Shown here: one piece after another, positions 1 through 13,078 of the stretch
Layout: each line of letters begins with the position of its first letter
Numbering within the stretch: position 1 is the first letter of the stretch
Source: Diphasiastrum complanatum
Taxonomy: Eukaryota > Streptophyta > Lycopodiopsida > Lycopodiales > Lycopodiaceae
Length of the DNA: 64,000 nucleotides
Direction of reading: 5' to 3'
Assembly (NCBI GenBank): GCA_029204225.1
Contig: CM055106.1
Span: 7,980,907-8,044,906 of the forward strand
The notes under the pieces: generated by a model
Told to the model about the DNA's origin: nothing
Databases searched by the model: none
Seen by the model: only the letters and a program-made list of their open reading frames with translations
Translations under genes and position numbers: made by a program

Positions 1-2
1 CC

Positions 3-437
3 AGAAAATCCACATCAGGCTACATTTGTTTCCTTGCAGGAGGACCCATCTCATGGAACAACAGAAAGCAGAAATACATTTCTCTATCCTCCACAGAATC
101 AGAATATGTTGCAGCTACATCAGCAGTGAAGAAAATAATCTAGCTAAGGAGGCTGCTGCAAGATCTGCAATTCCCACAAATCAGTCCAACAATACTCCAG
201 TGCGATAATCAGATCTGCATAGCTCTTTCTCTGAACCCACGAACTCATAATAGAACTAAGCATATAGAAGTTTAATTCCATTTTCTTAGAGAGAAAGTTC
301 CGAATCAAGATATTGTACTAAGTTACTGTCATACAGACAGTATGTTGGCTGATATTTTGACAAAGTCATTGTCTAGAGATAAACATTCTACTTTAGTAGG
401 TATGTTAAATATCAATTGCAGATCAGATTCATTGTAG
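3..437 (+). pseudogene. Copia RNase H 3' end, decayed
   Basis: The third reading frame gives the C-terminal half of a Ty1/copia polyprotein: RKSTSGYICFLAGG, then the RNase H block SLSSTESEYVAA, then a CDNQ-type block and the terminal DILTKSL motif. In the intact family this domain removes RNA from the RNA/DNA hybrid during reverse transcription. The frame has an in-frame TAG at 141-143, where copia proteins normally have Trp (IWLRRLL), and another stop near 270. It ends at TAG 435-437, just before the purine tract AAGGGGGAG at 445-453 and the LTR start. The 5' part lies outside the window. Confidence 0.9.
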
Positions 438-453
438 TTAGCTTAAGGGGGAG

Positions 454-1770
<1,317 letters not shown>

Positions 1771-1774
1771 GTAG

Positions 1775-1786
1775 TGGTATCAGAGC
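1775..1786 (+). other. Primer-binding site (tRNA-Met type)
   Basis: TGGTATCAGAGC matches the complement of the 3' end of plant initiator tRNA-Met, the usual minus-strand primer of Ty1/copia elements. It follows the LTR end by four bases. Confidence 0.9.
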
Positions 1787-2097
1787 TGATATCTAATTCT
1801 GCCCATAGAGTGATATAAGTGTCTGCTCTCACACAGTGGCCTTGATCCTAGCCATTATGGTCGGATATTAAAGAAGAACACAAAAAGAAATTGTGGAAGA
1901 TAAGACAAAAAAAATTTGCAGAAGAAAGGACACAAAAAAATTTGTGAAAGAAAGGAGCTTGAAAGGCTAAGTATTGGTTTCAAGCGCAGGATAAGCAGCG
2001 AAAAAAAAAAAGTGATGTCTGCACTCGAAAGCGATATCAAAAATATCGTGGTATTGGTCTTGAGCGCGGGGGGTGATGGCAGATACTAAGAGGCTGT

Positions 2098-3310
2098 TGG
2101 ATGCGCTTGAGATCAATATTCAGATGTAAAAACTAAAAATTTGCGAGAAACAATGAAAAATACGTGGAGATATTTATAATTTTTTTTTGCACGTGTGAAA
2201 AACTAACCCTGGACACGTGGCATCATTTTAGTGGTCCACGTGTCAATCCGTATAATAATTATGACTCATTGATGAGGGGGTGGGTATTTTCCACGTGCAC
2301 TAATCAGATAGAGCCACGTGTCATTTCGCACATGACGCATCAATCATTTTTTGTACGGAGCAATATTTTCAACCAATCAGAAAACAACATGTGTCAATCT
2401 CAATTTCATTCATTTTTGCGCCTGATATCGATTTCAGGCACTTTTCATTACAATTTTCTCTGGCCAATGCACCAACGCTCCAAACCAATACGAGAAGCCT
2501 TTTTGATGCGCTTGAGATCGATATTGTAAGATTAAAACTAAGAATTTGCGACAATAAATGAACAATTCGGGACACATGGCATCATTTCACTGGTGCACGT
2601 GTCCATCCGTACATTAATTATGACTCATTGATGAGGGACACGTGGGGGTGTGACACGTGCACTAATTAGATATTGCCATGTATCATTCTGCACGTGACAA
2701 CCATCACATCGATCATTCTCTGTCGGGACATATTTTTGAGCAATCACAAAATGACACGTGTCCTTCACAATTTCTCTACTTTTTGTGCCTAATATCGATT
2801 TCAAGCGCACTTCTCAATATTTTTAGTCTCAGTTCGTACTTACACACCTGAAATCAATATTATAGTCTAGGATATCAGTCTCAAGTGTGTGTTTTCATTC
2901 CAAAGTTTTGTGACCAATGCACCTACGCTCGAAACCAATATGAGAATCCACTTGAGATCGATATTGCGAGAAAAAAACTAAAAATTTGCAATGATAGATG
3001 AATTATTCAGAACACATGGCGTCATGTCAATGGTCCACGTGTCTATCCATACACATCGTTATGACTCATTGATGATGGCACGTGGGCAATGACACGTGCA
3101 CCAATCCTATTGTGCCATGTGTCATTCTGCACGTGTCAACTATCGTATCAATCATTATCTGTACGGACGAATATAATCAACGAATCACAAAATGACACGT
3201 GTCCTAGTGATCAGATTCCACACGTGTTTTTGTAAATTCCTCATTTTCAATATGGATTTTCACACAAATTTTTTGATTTCAGTGCTTAATATCGATTTCA
3301 AGCGCACTTT
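2098..3310 (+). repeat. Tandem ~0.43-kb repeat with dense CACGTG boxes
   Basis: At least three diverged units start near 2098, 2511 and 2953. Each opens with a CTTGAGATCRATATT block, runs through matched segments such as ATGACTCATTGATGA, and ends near an AATATCGATTTCAAGCGC block. Sixteen CACGTG hexamers lie between 2190 and 3226. The array sits in the leader downstream of the primer-binding site. No reading frame crosses it convincingly. Confidence 0.85.
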
Positions 3311-3803
3311 TTTACCTGTTTACATTTTGCTTCTATCTCCGCACCTGGAACCGATATTGGTTTCTTGGATATTGCTCTCAAGTGCGTGTTTCACATCCGA
3401 TTTTCTCTCTCGTGTATATCCTCGGTCGAAACCGATACTCGGTCCTATGATATATATCTCGAGCCCATAGTTTGGTGCAATTTGATTTTACATTCTATTT
3501 CATGCCTGAGACCAATATCCAGTCCTTGATTTTATCAATTTTTCAGAATTTTTTTTTTTGTATTATCTTTGTTGGAATGTCTAATTTTGATTCCAGTCCG
3601 TTATCCTTTTTTTCTTGAATTTGGTATCAGTGACAATGTAGAGTATTTCAAGTCACTTTTTTCTCCTTTTTTTTTTTTGTTATTCCTTCTATTACAGAGG
3701 GTCTTGGTGTGGAAGCATTTTCTGAGATTTATCTCAAATTTAAGTCTCTGCTTAGTGGCCCCTTGTTCAGATCTCAAAATAAGGACATGATTCATTTCAA
3801 GAC

Positions 3804-4567
3804 TTGGTGGCACTCGACATGCATACTTATAAAGCTAAGCTTGACAAAATATTCACCAAGTTGCATACAAGAGTATTTGACCTCATTAGCTTCAAGTTCA
3901 ACAAGTACGTAATGCAAATTGCTAGTGGTAAGCAATTAAGGACTAGTCAATTTGGCATAAATCATCTTTGTAATTGTTTTGTTGACTTGAAATATTATCA
4001 CGATGAGAAGGAAAACATTCAGGTTTTGAGACTTGACAACAAAGTTCTTGAGAGTCTTGAAGAAGATCATGGTTTGGATCCATGTTTTCATCATCAACAC
4101 CAAGAGGGAGTGGGCATGATGAAGGAAAAAGACATCAAGGAAGAACCCGAGAAGGAGCACTTGTCTCAAGGAAAAGGAGACCTGTATCTACATCATCATG
4201 AAGGCTTGAGTAAAGAGAAAGGAACAACAATGAATTTTATTCATATCTCCCTTTACTCATCTTAATTTATGTTTGATAGAAAATTGTCATGAATTTGACA
4301 ATGTCCTTTGATGATGCTAGTGTGAACATTGTTTTTCATCCTACATCTTATGATGATGAAATGGTGCTCACTACTACTTTAATTGAAGTTTCAAATAAGA
4401 AATCAAAGGTCTCATCTTGTCATCCATTCACTCTTGAATTTCCAAGGAATGAAGACCTTCATTGGAAGGATGCCAAGTTGGAGTTCATTATTTTGTTGGA
4501 TGAAGTCAAGATGGTGATATTTCAAGCTTTGGTTATATGTGCTTCATACAAAAGTTGGATCTTATGA
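3804..4567 (+). pseudogene. Accessory ORF remnant of a pol-less copia-type element
   Basis: Two adjacent open frames (3804-4265 and 4289-4567) resemble the unknown C-terminal region of the 1046-aa protein of element A: a VLxSLEEDHGLDPCFHHQHQE stretch corresponds to residues about 722-742 there, and NIVFHPTSYDDEMVL corresponds to residues about 813-828. No retroviral enzyme motif is visible. The region is followed by a purine tract and LTR-type start at 4834-4850. I read it as the 3' coding remnant of a related element; the similarity is short and judged by eye. Confidence 0.5.
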
Positions 4568-4833
4568 AAAGCTGATGTTTTTCATGTTTATTTTGAGGAG
4601 GAGACTCTCATTTTGCAGCCCAAAGTGTTCATTTAACAATCTACCAAAGACAAAGCTTGGATCTTGAAGATGACCTTTATGGAGCTCTGACTACATTTGA
4701 CAACTTGGACCTCAAATTATGTTCTTATTGTAATGAGTGATCATACTCACTACATACATCAAGAACCTGATAATTATGTTGTTTTTATGCATGTAGTTAT
4801 TATTGATCCAGGATAGTCTCATCAAGCTAAATT

Positions 4834-4850
4834 TTGAGGAGGAGTGTTAA
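4834..4850 (+). other. Polypurine tract and LTR start
   Basis: TTTTGAGGAGGAG is followed by TGTTAAAG. The same GAGGAGGAG-TGT arrangement precedes the 3' LTR of element B at 46647, and the next bases (CTAGCTTGACC) resemble the start of that LTR. The far end of this LTR was not found. Confidence 0.6.
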
Positions 4851-5454
4851 AGTTCACAATTCTAGCTTGACCAATTTTGTTCACATGTATTGTAATTGGC
4901 AAAATGGCCATGTAATTGGATGCTACGCATGCCAAATAGCATAGGATGCTTTCCCAAAACTTCATTCCTCATATTACATTGTGATAGCATCTTTGAAATG
5001 AGGCCAAAGATGTTAGGGTTAGGTTATGAAAAGTACAGAGTAGCCATAAAATGTTCAGATCCAAGCTACTAATGTATAAATATGTGATGAATTCTCCATG
5101 AACGTTATGAGTAAAATCGAGATCTTCCTTCATGACTAGTTTGTGTCTATCTTTTGAATGATGATTGCTATTGCCATATGATTTTTTGTGATCATTAGAT
5201 GTGATTGAAGGTGCAGGTACATTACACAGGTAGCAGCAGGCTGTACACTCACACATGTGAAGAGTTTAGCATGATTTTTGGAGCCTATTTGTGGAGTTCA
5301 AGCCAAGATAAGCTAGAAATAATGTTTTGATTTGTAATCTAGCTTATAGATCTTGATTGGATATTTTGTAAGTGCTTTCTCCATCATTTCAATTGGGTTT
5401 ATTTTGTTGTATTTTTGACAATTATTGATTTGTATATTTGCGTACATACAATCA

Positions 5455-5596
<142 letters not shown>

Positions 5597-5599
5597 AAC

Positions 5600-6550
5600 A
5601 CACACATATAGGCATGCATTTGGACTGTGTTGAGCTGGATCTTGGTCATGATAGTGGCTATCACTATCAACTCAGTTATACGGCTAGTTTTTATAGTGTT
5701 AAGATAGTTTAATTAAGTAACTAGCTTTATTTAGGTACTATAATGAAAAATTAGATAGTCGACCATATTCTATTTGAGGTAGTCAACCAGTTAGGATCGT
5801 TAGTTGATAAATTTGTGGAATTATATGGAGTAAAAAACATCTTGACAAAAAGTCGAGTTCAACTCGATAGTTGTTTGAAACGAATAGATTTGAGACGCCA
5901 TTTCGAATATTGTCAAATGATTACCTATTTGCAAATCCATTGTATTTCTACAAATTATTTGACAATTAGAATAAATATGTAGAAAGTGATTGCATTCTAG
6001 AGAAAAAATGGATTTAGATTGATTATTGAATTGAGAGAGAGATAATATAATCCGATAGGCACATTGCTCATTTCGATCTACACATCTATTTTGGCTATGT
6101 ACTAAAATACCTATATCGATCCTACGGTGCACCATCTATTTCGATCCTTAATATTTTCATTCTGAGCACACAACTATTTCGTTCCTTAACAATTTGATCC
6201 TAGGTGCACCTAAAAATATTGACCCTACTTAGCTATTCCAATCCTACTCAACTATATCATTAGATGAATTGCTACTTTGATCCACAACATTTCGACCTAT
6301 AGCAAATTGACCTATTCAACCCTCACAAATGTAGAAGTAAAATCGAGATTCAAATATGGCCAATTAGGACATATTTTTCAGTTGTAACTTCTTCTTCTTT
6401 CACGCAATAGAATATACCTCGATTCTTAGCTAGTGATATGATCATCTAATTTGATTCTAATGCATTTCTATTTTGACCTTAAAACAATCAAGGCATCACA
6501 TCTCGACTAGCAAACCTTTGCAAAGGCTCGAAATAGTTTAGATTGAATCA
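5600..6550. other. No gene recognised
   Basis: AT-rich sequence with scattered TTTCGATCC-like phrases. No coding frame, LTR pair or structural RNA could be supported. Confidence 0.5.
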
Positions 6551-6551
6551 G

Positions 6552-6680
6552 AAATTAATGACTCAAAATCAAGAGGAGTCATCAAATCCATAGAGAAAGA
6601 ATAACATGTTTTGTAAGTACTGCAAGTGCACCAATCACGACATTCAAGATTGTTGGATATTGAAAGCTATCCCGAGACAA
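6552..6680 (+). pseudogene. Gag zinc-knuckle fragment (copia type)
   Basis: From the ATG at 6609 the plus strand reads MFCKYCKCTNHDIQDCW, a complete CX2CX4HX4C zinc knuckle of the kind that binds retrotransposon RNA. A similar knuckle (CRYCKRINHEIQDC) lies on the minus strand near 8170. The fragment meets a minus-strand reverse transcriptase fragment at about 6.65 kb, so the two pieces face each other across a rearrangement junction. Confidence 0.75.
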
Positions 6681-7333
6681 TAGTGTGCTTCTCCAAGATC
6701 TGTCATCTCAAATTCTTGGAATACAATCCTCTTTGTATCCTTTGTCAGAGCAATATTGTTGCCGAACAACAACGTATCATCCACATAAAGTGTGATGATG
6801 ACAAACAATTGATCAACAACTTTGAAATATACATTACAGTCTATAGAGCTAGGTTCAAAATCATGATCGATCAAGAACATATTGATTCGATGAAACCATG
6901 CCCTAGAAGATTGTTTCAGACAGTACAAAGCTTTGTGGAGTTTGCGTACATGGTCTTCATGACCATTGAAGATGTAGCCTTCTGGCTGGATCATGTAGAT
7001 GTTCTCCTCGATAGCTCCATTGAGGAATGCAGTTTGTACATCCATATGATGTACGTCAAGATTTGCTGCAGCAGCATAAAAAAGTAGCAGTCGAACAGAG
7101 GTGTGCTTGTGATGATTGGGCTTAAGGTCTCAAAGTAGTAGATGTGGGGAATTTGTAAAAATCTCCTTGCCACAAGTCGAGATTTCCTTCTGTCGATGCT
7201 CCCGTCTGCTTTGTATTTGATCTTGAAGATCCATTTGCAGTTGATTATCTTTCTGTTTGTTGGCAGGTCGGTGATAGTCCAAGTGTTGTTCCTCAGCAAT
7301 GAGTTGTACTCTTTGTCCATTGCTTCTGTCTAG
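6644..7333 (-). pseudogene. Copia reverse transcriptase fragment
   Basis: Two overlapping minus-strand frames make up a copia RT. The upstream one has NNTWTITDLPTNRKIINCKWIFKIK and RLVARRF, and the downstream one has DVQTAFLNGAIEENIYMIQPEGY, LHKALYCLKQSSRAW and the catalytic LYVDD motif. A frameshift near 7045 separates them. The frame ends with the conserved TDLGEAHYCLGIAF block, after which the connection and RNase H domains are missing. Gag, protease and integrase remnants of the same orientation follow to 8.9 kb. Confidence 0.9.
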
Positions 7334-7538
7334 AGATCTGAGTTGGCCTGCGACAAAGCTTCCTCAACTATGGTTGGCTCCTGAATAGAATAGTGAGCAA
7401 ATTTATCAAAAAATATCAGATAGACTAAGATCAAATTCTTGATGATCTTCTAGTTGAAGTTTCCGGTTGTGAATTCAACTTTTTGTTAGCTTTGTCGATT
7501 GTGTCGGCCATGTCGGTTGCTCTTGAGTTGTAGTCTAC

Positions 7539-7990
7539 TCATCTTCTTCTTGATGACTGTACAGGGTGACTACATGAAGGAATGAAAATTGCCTCCTGAG
7601 AAGAGTCAATTGTCGGGGCATAAATTGTCGATTGCGTCTTGTTGTTATCCTTCAAATCAATAAACTGATCTTCGATAAAAGTCACAACCTTGTTAGTGAA
7701 AACTTTACAGGTGTCTATGTTATACAGTTTATACATTCCATCAGAATTGCAATAGCCAACAAAAATTGCCTTAAAAGAATGCTCATCAAATCTCTTTTTG
7801 TTGTCCTTTAGGACATGAGCATAAGTTGTGCGTCTGAATACAATCAAATGTTTGATTGAGAGTTTGAATCTTGTCCAAACCTCATAAGGAGTGTTGTTGT
7901 TGCAAGGTGAACAAATTTCTTTGTGCTGTAGGGTGAATAGTCATTCTTGATGGCTTGCCATGTGTTGTGTAGCTCCAAGATCGAGGACCC
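7539..7990 (-). pseudogene. Protease start fused to integrase C-terminus
   Basis: Read on the minus strand, a protease active-site segment (DLGATQHMASHQE, with D-L-G where D-S-G is usual) runs through an in-frame TGA into CNNNTPYEVWTRFKL and then VFRRTTYAHVLKDNKKRFDEHS. The latter blocks are the C-terminal part of a copia integrase. The GAG-pre-integrase zinc finger and catalytic core are absent, so an internal deletion has joined the two enzymes. Confidence 0.8.
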
Positions 7991-7999
7991 GCTTCTCTG

Positions 8000-8872
8000 A
8001 CTATTAGACATGGTGATGGCTCACCATGAGGACTTCTTGCTCTTCATCATCTTCGATCTTTTGCTTGGTGTCGGCTGCATGAGCTTGCTGATCCGCTGTT
8101 TCTCCTTCTTGTCATTGTTGAACTTCAAGACTCGACAGTCCTGGATCTCATGATTTATCCTCTTACAGTACCTGCAGAAGAGTCTTTTTTGATTTTGAGC
8201 AGATGGCTGATTTTGGGCCTTCTCTGATTGTTTTTGACTGTTGTTAGTTTGTCAAACAACTTTCTTCTTCAGTTGCTTTCTTGAACCCTTCTTTTCAGAA
8301 TAGAGCTTGTGAGTCGTTGATGGAGGATGAAGATGCTCCACTTCTTTTTGTTTCCTCCTACAATAGCATAGTTATGACTCTGGATAATGTGATATTTGAG
8401 TGTGTGGAAACCATCATGACCCAGTTTTTATAAGAGGATGGTAATCTTGACAATAAGGTCATTACAACATCAGAGTCTTCGATTGGAACCTATTGTTGCC
8501 ATCTGATCCATTAGAGTCTTAAATTTGTTTATGTAATTATGAACATAGTCACCATCTGACATTCTGAGTAAAAAGAATTTTCTCCTCAGATGCAGTTTTG
8601 AAGTGACATCTCTCACTTCATATAATGTACTTTTCTGATATGACCAATTTGTGTGTCGGAGATGTTGAGGGTGATCAAGGCAAAGCCTTGCCATCCCTAA
8701 GCTTCCATTTGGAAATGGCTTGCTCATCAACATTGGGAAGCAGTTTGATTCCAGCAACTATTTCCCATAGTTCTTTGGCCATCAGTATTACTCTCATCTT
8801 GAAGTTCCATAGATGGTAGTTTGAACCATCCACTTTCTCTACCATTAGAGAAGACTGTGATTGTGAATCCAT
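8000..8872 (-). pseudogene. Copia gag, frameshifted
   Basis: The minus strand reads MDSQSQSSLMVEKVDGSNYHLWNFKM, the usual start of a copia gag. It continues after a frameshift near 8700 with STLYEVRDVTSKLHLRRKFFLLRM, and ends with the zinc knuckle CRYCKRINHEIQDC near 8170. I place the start at 8872 because the upstream 19 codons of the open frame have no family match. A variant primer-binding site lies 128 bases upstream, in the right position and orientation. Confidence 0.85.
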
Positions 8873-8999
8873 TTGGAATATTAAGATGAGTATATATGCA
8901 GATAATATGACTGAAAACAATAATAGCAACTACCTACACTATATCAAAACAACTGTTCTGATATTATATGCTCATCTGCCTCTAGGAATCAAAAAATGA

Positions 9000-9561
9000 G
9001 CTCTAATACCATGTTGGAAAAATCGGCCAAATCAGTGAGGCTGATTCCTTGGTGCATACAAAATATGTTTATCGGATTCGGACAGATCGGGTCTATCTTA
9101 CTTGATCACAGCTTTGAAGTCACTGGATCTATGCAATTGATTCCATATCCATGCACAAAATTATGGTGAATTGAGTTTTAGCTTTGCGGAAGCGTTGATC
9201 TAGTGTAGTGATTAGAGCAAGAAATTGAATAGTGCTATCAGTCATATAAAACGATAGAATCTACAAAATAGTCAATCTGCGAGCATGAATCAGTTTTAAC
9301 ATACAATCACCATACATGATCTAAATTGCTAGAACAATGATGGATTAGTCATGCAAAAATACAATGTGATTGTCGAACAGATGCATGTTCTCCTTGATAC
9401 AATACTCTGTGATAACAAAGAAGAAGAACGATGCAATTGCATTCTAAATGAACTACTGATTGTTTGATTCATTGATCTTACTTGAATATGTATACATGGC
9501 TAATTGATTTAAAAGAATGATTAATACATACATTACAAATTAGGATTAAGACACTACTTGT
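9000..9561 (-). mobile_element. Partial copia LTR with variant primer-binding site
   Basis: On the minus strand an LTR end CCAACA (at 9012) is followed by TGGTATTAGAGC (9011-9000), one base from the canonical initiator-Met site. The LTR body runs rightward to 9561, where another LTR begins abruptly. Its own U3 start is missing, so the second LTR appears to have inserted into it. Confidence 0.7.
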
Positions 9562-10282
9562 TGTGAAGTTTTTACACATGTGAACTTCACCACACACCTT
9601 ATAGGATCTTACTGAGGTGTTGTGATTGCACAAGATTGATCAGAGAACAGAATACTTGAAAAATATATGGCAAGAGCACAATGGCATACATCTGACTGAA
9701 AAATCTAACTTCTCACTATCAGGAATGAATGTCAGAAATAATTCTAAGTGCTCAGTATGAGAAAAATAGGCTGCTCTCGGGTAGAGAGAGAAAATCAAAG
9801 CTAGAATACTCAGGTAGAGAGAGAATGAGTCCAAAACACCAAAATCTCATTATTCACAATATGGCAAAACATGCCAAAGTTTCCCTACATCAAAGTAGCT
9901 CAAGTTCCTACAGTGGTGTTGCATGGGTTAGCTCAGTCAAATCAACTACCAAGAATCCACATGTCTAACTGCATGCATGCATATTGCATGTACTGCATGT
10001 CAACTCATAAAATTGCCTAGACATGTGTAGATCACAGAAACCACTTTGAATGTTGCATGCATTGATTGCACGTGGATTGCATGCACACTAAATGACATTG
10101 CATGCTATCTAAAACTTTTGCATGAGATCAAATTTGAATTTGCCTAACTCAAACTTGACCTATTCTAGAAGGTTATGTGCTCAATTCACATACCTTTATG
10201 TACAACATAGTTTACAATGGAAATAATCATGGACATGGCCCCAAAACTCCAGATAGGAAGATATTTTTTACTAATCTTCACA
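9562..10282 (-). mobile_element. 3' LTR of a minus-strand copia element
   Basis: The borders TGTGAAG...CTTCACA form a perfect 7-bp inverted repeat, and a minus-strand polypurine tract (AAGAGGAG) lies directly outside at 10283-10290. Parts of the same LTR family recur at 59447-59830 and, more diverged, at 58560-58870. The interior is rich in overlapping TGCATGCA palindromes (about 9968-10095). Confidence 0.8.
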
Positions 10283-10299
10283 CTCCTCTTTAAAATATA

Positions 10300-11033
10300 T
10301 GTTCCTATCCAACATAGACTTCAAAATTAGGCCAAGGTTAGACCTCATCTTGATAAAGACATTCTTGAGTAATGACTTGGTGAGAAGATCTGCAACACAT
10401 TTTGAAGATCCAACATGCTCCAATAAGATCGCTCTCCCAATGGCTTTTTCTCTTACAAAATGATGAGCTACCTTTATGTGTTTGCGCATGGAACACATGA
10501 TTATTTGCAAGAGCCTGAGCAAAAATGTTATCATTCTTGGTAATTGGAAGGTCTTCATCTCCATAACACTTGAGCTCTTAAAGTAGCCTTTTGCTCCATA
10601 AAACCTCCTTTTTTGTGGTTGTAAGAGATTTGTACTCAGCTTCACAGGATGATAAGGATATAGTTGGTTGCTTCTCTGACAGCCAAGAAACTAAGTTCCC
10701 TCCAAGAAAAATAGTGTAAGCAGTTGTGGATTTTCTATCCAACCTGTCTCCTACAAAACCTGAATCTAAAAAAGCAATCAAAGTCAGATCTTCTCCTTTG
10801 TAGAATAATCCATAATCTAAGGTATAAGATATATACCTCAAGATTCTTTTAGCCAACTTCCAGTGATATAACTTTGAATTCTGCATGTGTTGGCTTAGCT
10901 TATGTACACTAAAGCTTAGATCAGGCCTAGTTACTGTTAACCATATAAGTGATCCAATAAGATTCCTATAAAGAGTGATGTCCACAAAGGATTTCTCATC
11001 ATCTTTCATAGGAACTTTTACAATGTGCTCCAT
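10300..11033 (-). pseudogene. Copia RT connection and RNase H, decayed
   Basis: The minus strand encodes ITLYRNLIGSLIWLTVTRPDLSFSV, then DRKSTTAYTIFLGGNLVSWLSEKQPTISLSSCEAEY, and the terminal CVADLLTKSL, the standard end of copia pol. A frameshift near 10600 divides the RNase H domain. It lies just upstream of the polypurine tract and 3' LTR at 10282. Sequence 5' of about 11.04 kb is no longer copia. Confidence 0.9.
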
Positions 11034-11089
11034 TGGTGTATTTATCTTTCTCTTGTAGATCTTCTTGGTGTGGTTGCTTGAAGTTGCTT

Positions 11090-11310
11090 ATCCTCGGGTG
11101 CGATTTTTTGACGAGCATTTCCCGGCGAGCATATGTTAGCGAGCAGATATTGGCGAGCATTTTTTAGAAAATGTGTACAATGGCGAGCAAATTTGAAACT
11201 TTGGGAGTATATATTGGCAAGAATTTTTAGAAATGTGTACAAAGGCGAGCAAATTTAAAACTTTAGGACCTAATTTGAATAGTATTTTTTTGGGTTTAGG
11301 GTTTAGGGTG
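11090..11310. repeat. GGCGAGCA short repeats and telomere-like tract
   Basis: GGCGAGCA-like words occur about six times between 11095 and 11255, partly within a duplicated AAATGTGTACAAWGGCGAGC segment. At 11292-11308 there are about two and a half TTTAGGG units. Both are too short to assign a function. Confidence 0.5.
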
Positions 11311-13078
11311 TGATGTGCAATTTTTTGTCATGTATCCTCTCATACTGGAGGACCGTTAAGTTTTTTGTGATGTGCATTTTTTTGTCAGGTGAAATTCATA
11401 CTGGAGGATCGCTAAGTGTGTCCAATATTTTGTATTCAAAAGACTGGAACATTGCTATAGTTAAATTGCAACCCGTTCAGGTATTTTTGATAGAAAAATA
11501 ATTGTTTTACCGAGACCAAAGTGGTGAATGTCTCAACTAAATTTGCTTAACAATGATTCTCATTTATGTGGAAAGTATAAGCATGTAGTGGAACCTGTGA
11601 CACTCAAAGTATAGCTCAAGGTTTGTTTATTCAATACCATGTGACAAGAAGGGGTCAATTTTAGTTAGATCAAAAGTTAGAACTTGCGTAAATTGATTTT
11701 CAAGCACGACATTCAATAATGTGAGAGGCAACTTTAGGATGTCTAATGGCAATTTACGATAAAAACAAATGATTCTTTCTTCTTTTTTCACATGAATTTT
11801 ATTCCTTTCATACTTTGCTAGGTAGAAAACTTTCAAAAAACAATTACACCTTTGCATTCAGGTGTTAATATGCCAATCTTTTTCAAAGTGTCTGGACTAT
11901 ACTTCAAGCGATATGTCTACCACATTAACACTTATATCCACTACAGTGGAACTTGTAAGAATCTCTACTCAGCAATTTGGTTGATTTTAGTATTGTCTTA
12001 TCCGACGAACATAACAAAATCACATGAGCCTCGACTCATGGTGTTTCCAGCCTCACTTCACCTCGACTAGTTTGCAATCAGAACCCAACTCACTTTTAGA
12101 ATTGCGTCATTCAAAGAACAATAGAAACTTACATTTTATGACGAGCAATGGGAATAGTTGGAACAACTAACTGAATTGTACTCAATCGTGTCAAAATATT
12201 GAAAAACCTATCTAATGTTGTGAGTAGGGGTCCTAAAAATCCCAAAGATGAATTGAGCTCTTTTGGCTTTGTAAAGACCCATCGTAAAATAAAATATTCA
12301 AGGTAGGTAGAAGTAGAAACTGGAGCTACCATAGGAATTGCCATTTGTACTTTACATGCCACATTTAATGCATGAAAAGACTAGGTGGCACAATTAGACA
12401 TAGTGAGATGGCTTGGATAAGTCTAGATAGCTTGAGAGGTGGATTCACAACTCCAATTCAACTCAAAGTAGGAGGAGAGTCCATGGATCTATATATACGT
12501 GATGTACTCTCATTGAGAAAATGATGAAATTTGTGTGTAATGCAAATTTGGAGACAAGCTCTTTGTGCCCTCTCTCTCTACACGAGTTTTGTACTTTCTA
12601 TTTTCTCTCTCTAGCCGAGTTGAGACATTTATGATGCTTAGTCTTATGTTTTGTTGACAGATCTTGATTGTAACACAATAATATTGCTTGTATGATCAGC
12701 TTTTTAATTGACAACCAATGCTCATATGATCTTTATGGTATTATTGGGCTTAGGAGATCAAAAATACATGTGTAGGGCGTCCCACACGTGTGAATTCATC
12801 AAATTGAAACCATAATTAACGTGCTCTGTACTAACATCTGATTCATAGCATGCATAGCCATGAAGAAATTGTTGAAAGTTTAATGGAAACTTAACAAATA
12901 TAAGTTCATAGAAGATGACGATAAAATACGTAAGTTAAATAAAATCTGGACTTGTTGTGGTTCGCAACTTGACCCTTCAAGAAAAACATTTCTCAAAGAA
13001 TTTGTACAAACTGCAATCTTGGTATGCTTTGACATGTGAGGTAATGTGCACTGCAATCAAGGCATTCGTAATGAACTG
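11311..13078. other. No gene recognised
   Basis: AT-rich sequence. At 12480-12800 there is a TATATATA box and a CACACGTGTG palindrome (12783-12792), which may be an old LTR, but no paired copy or primer-binding site was found. Confidence 0.4.

Noticed and set aside
11292-11308. Interstitial telomere
   Set aside because: Only about two and a half TTTAGGG units; too short to mean more than chance.
12129-12362. Minus-strand 77-codon frame
   Set aside because: No family resemblance, no biased composition and no neighbouring coding context.
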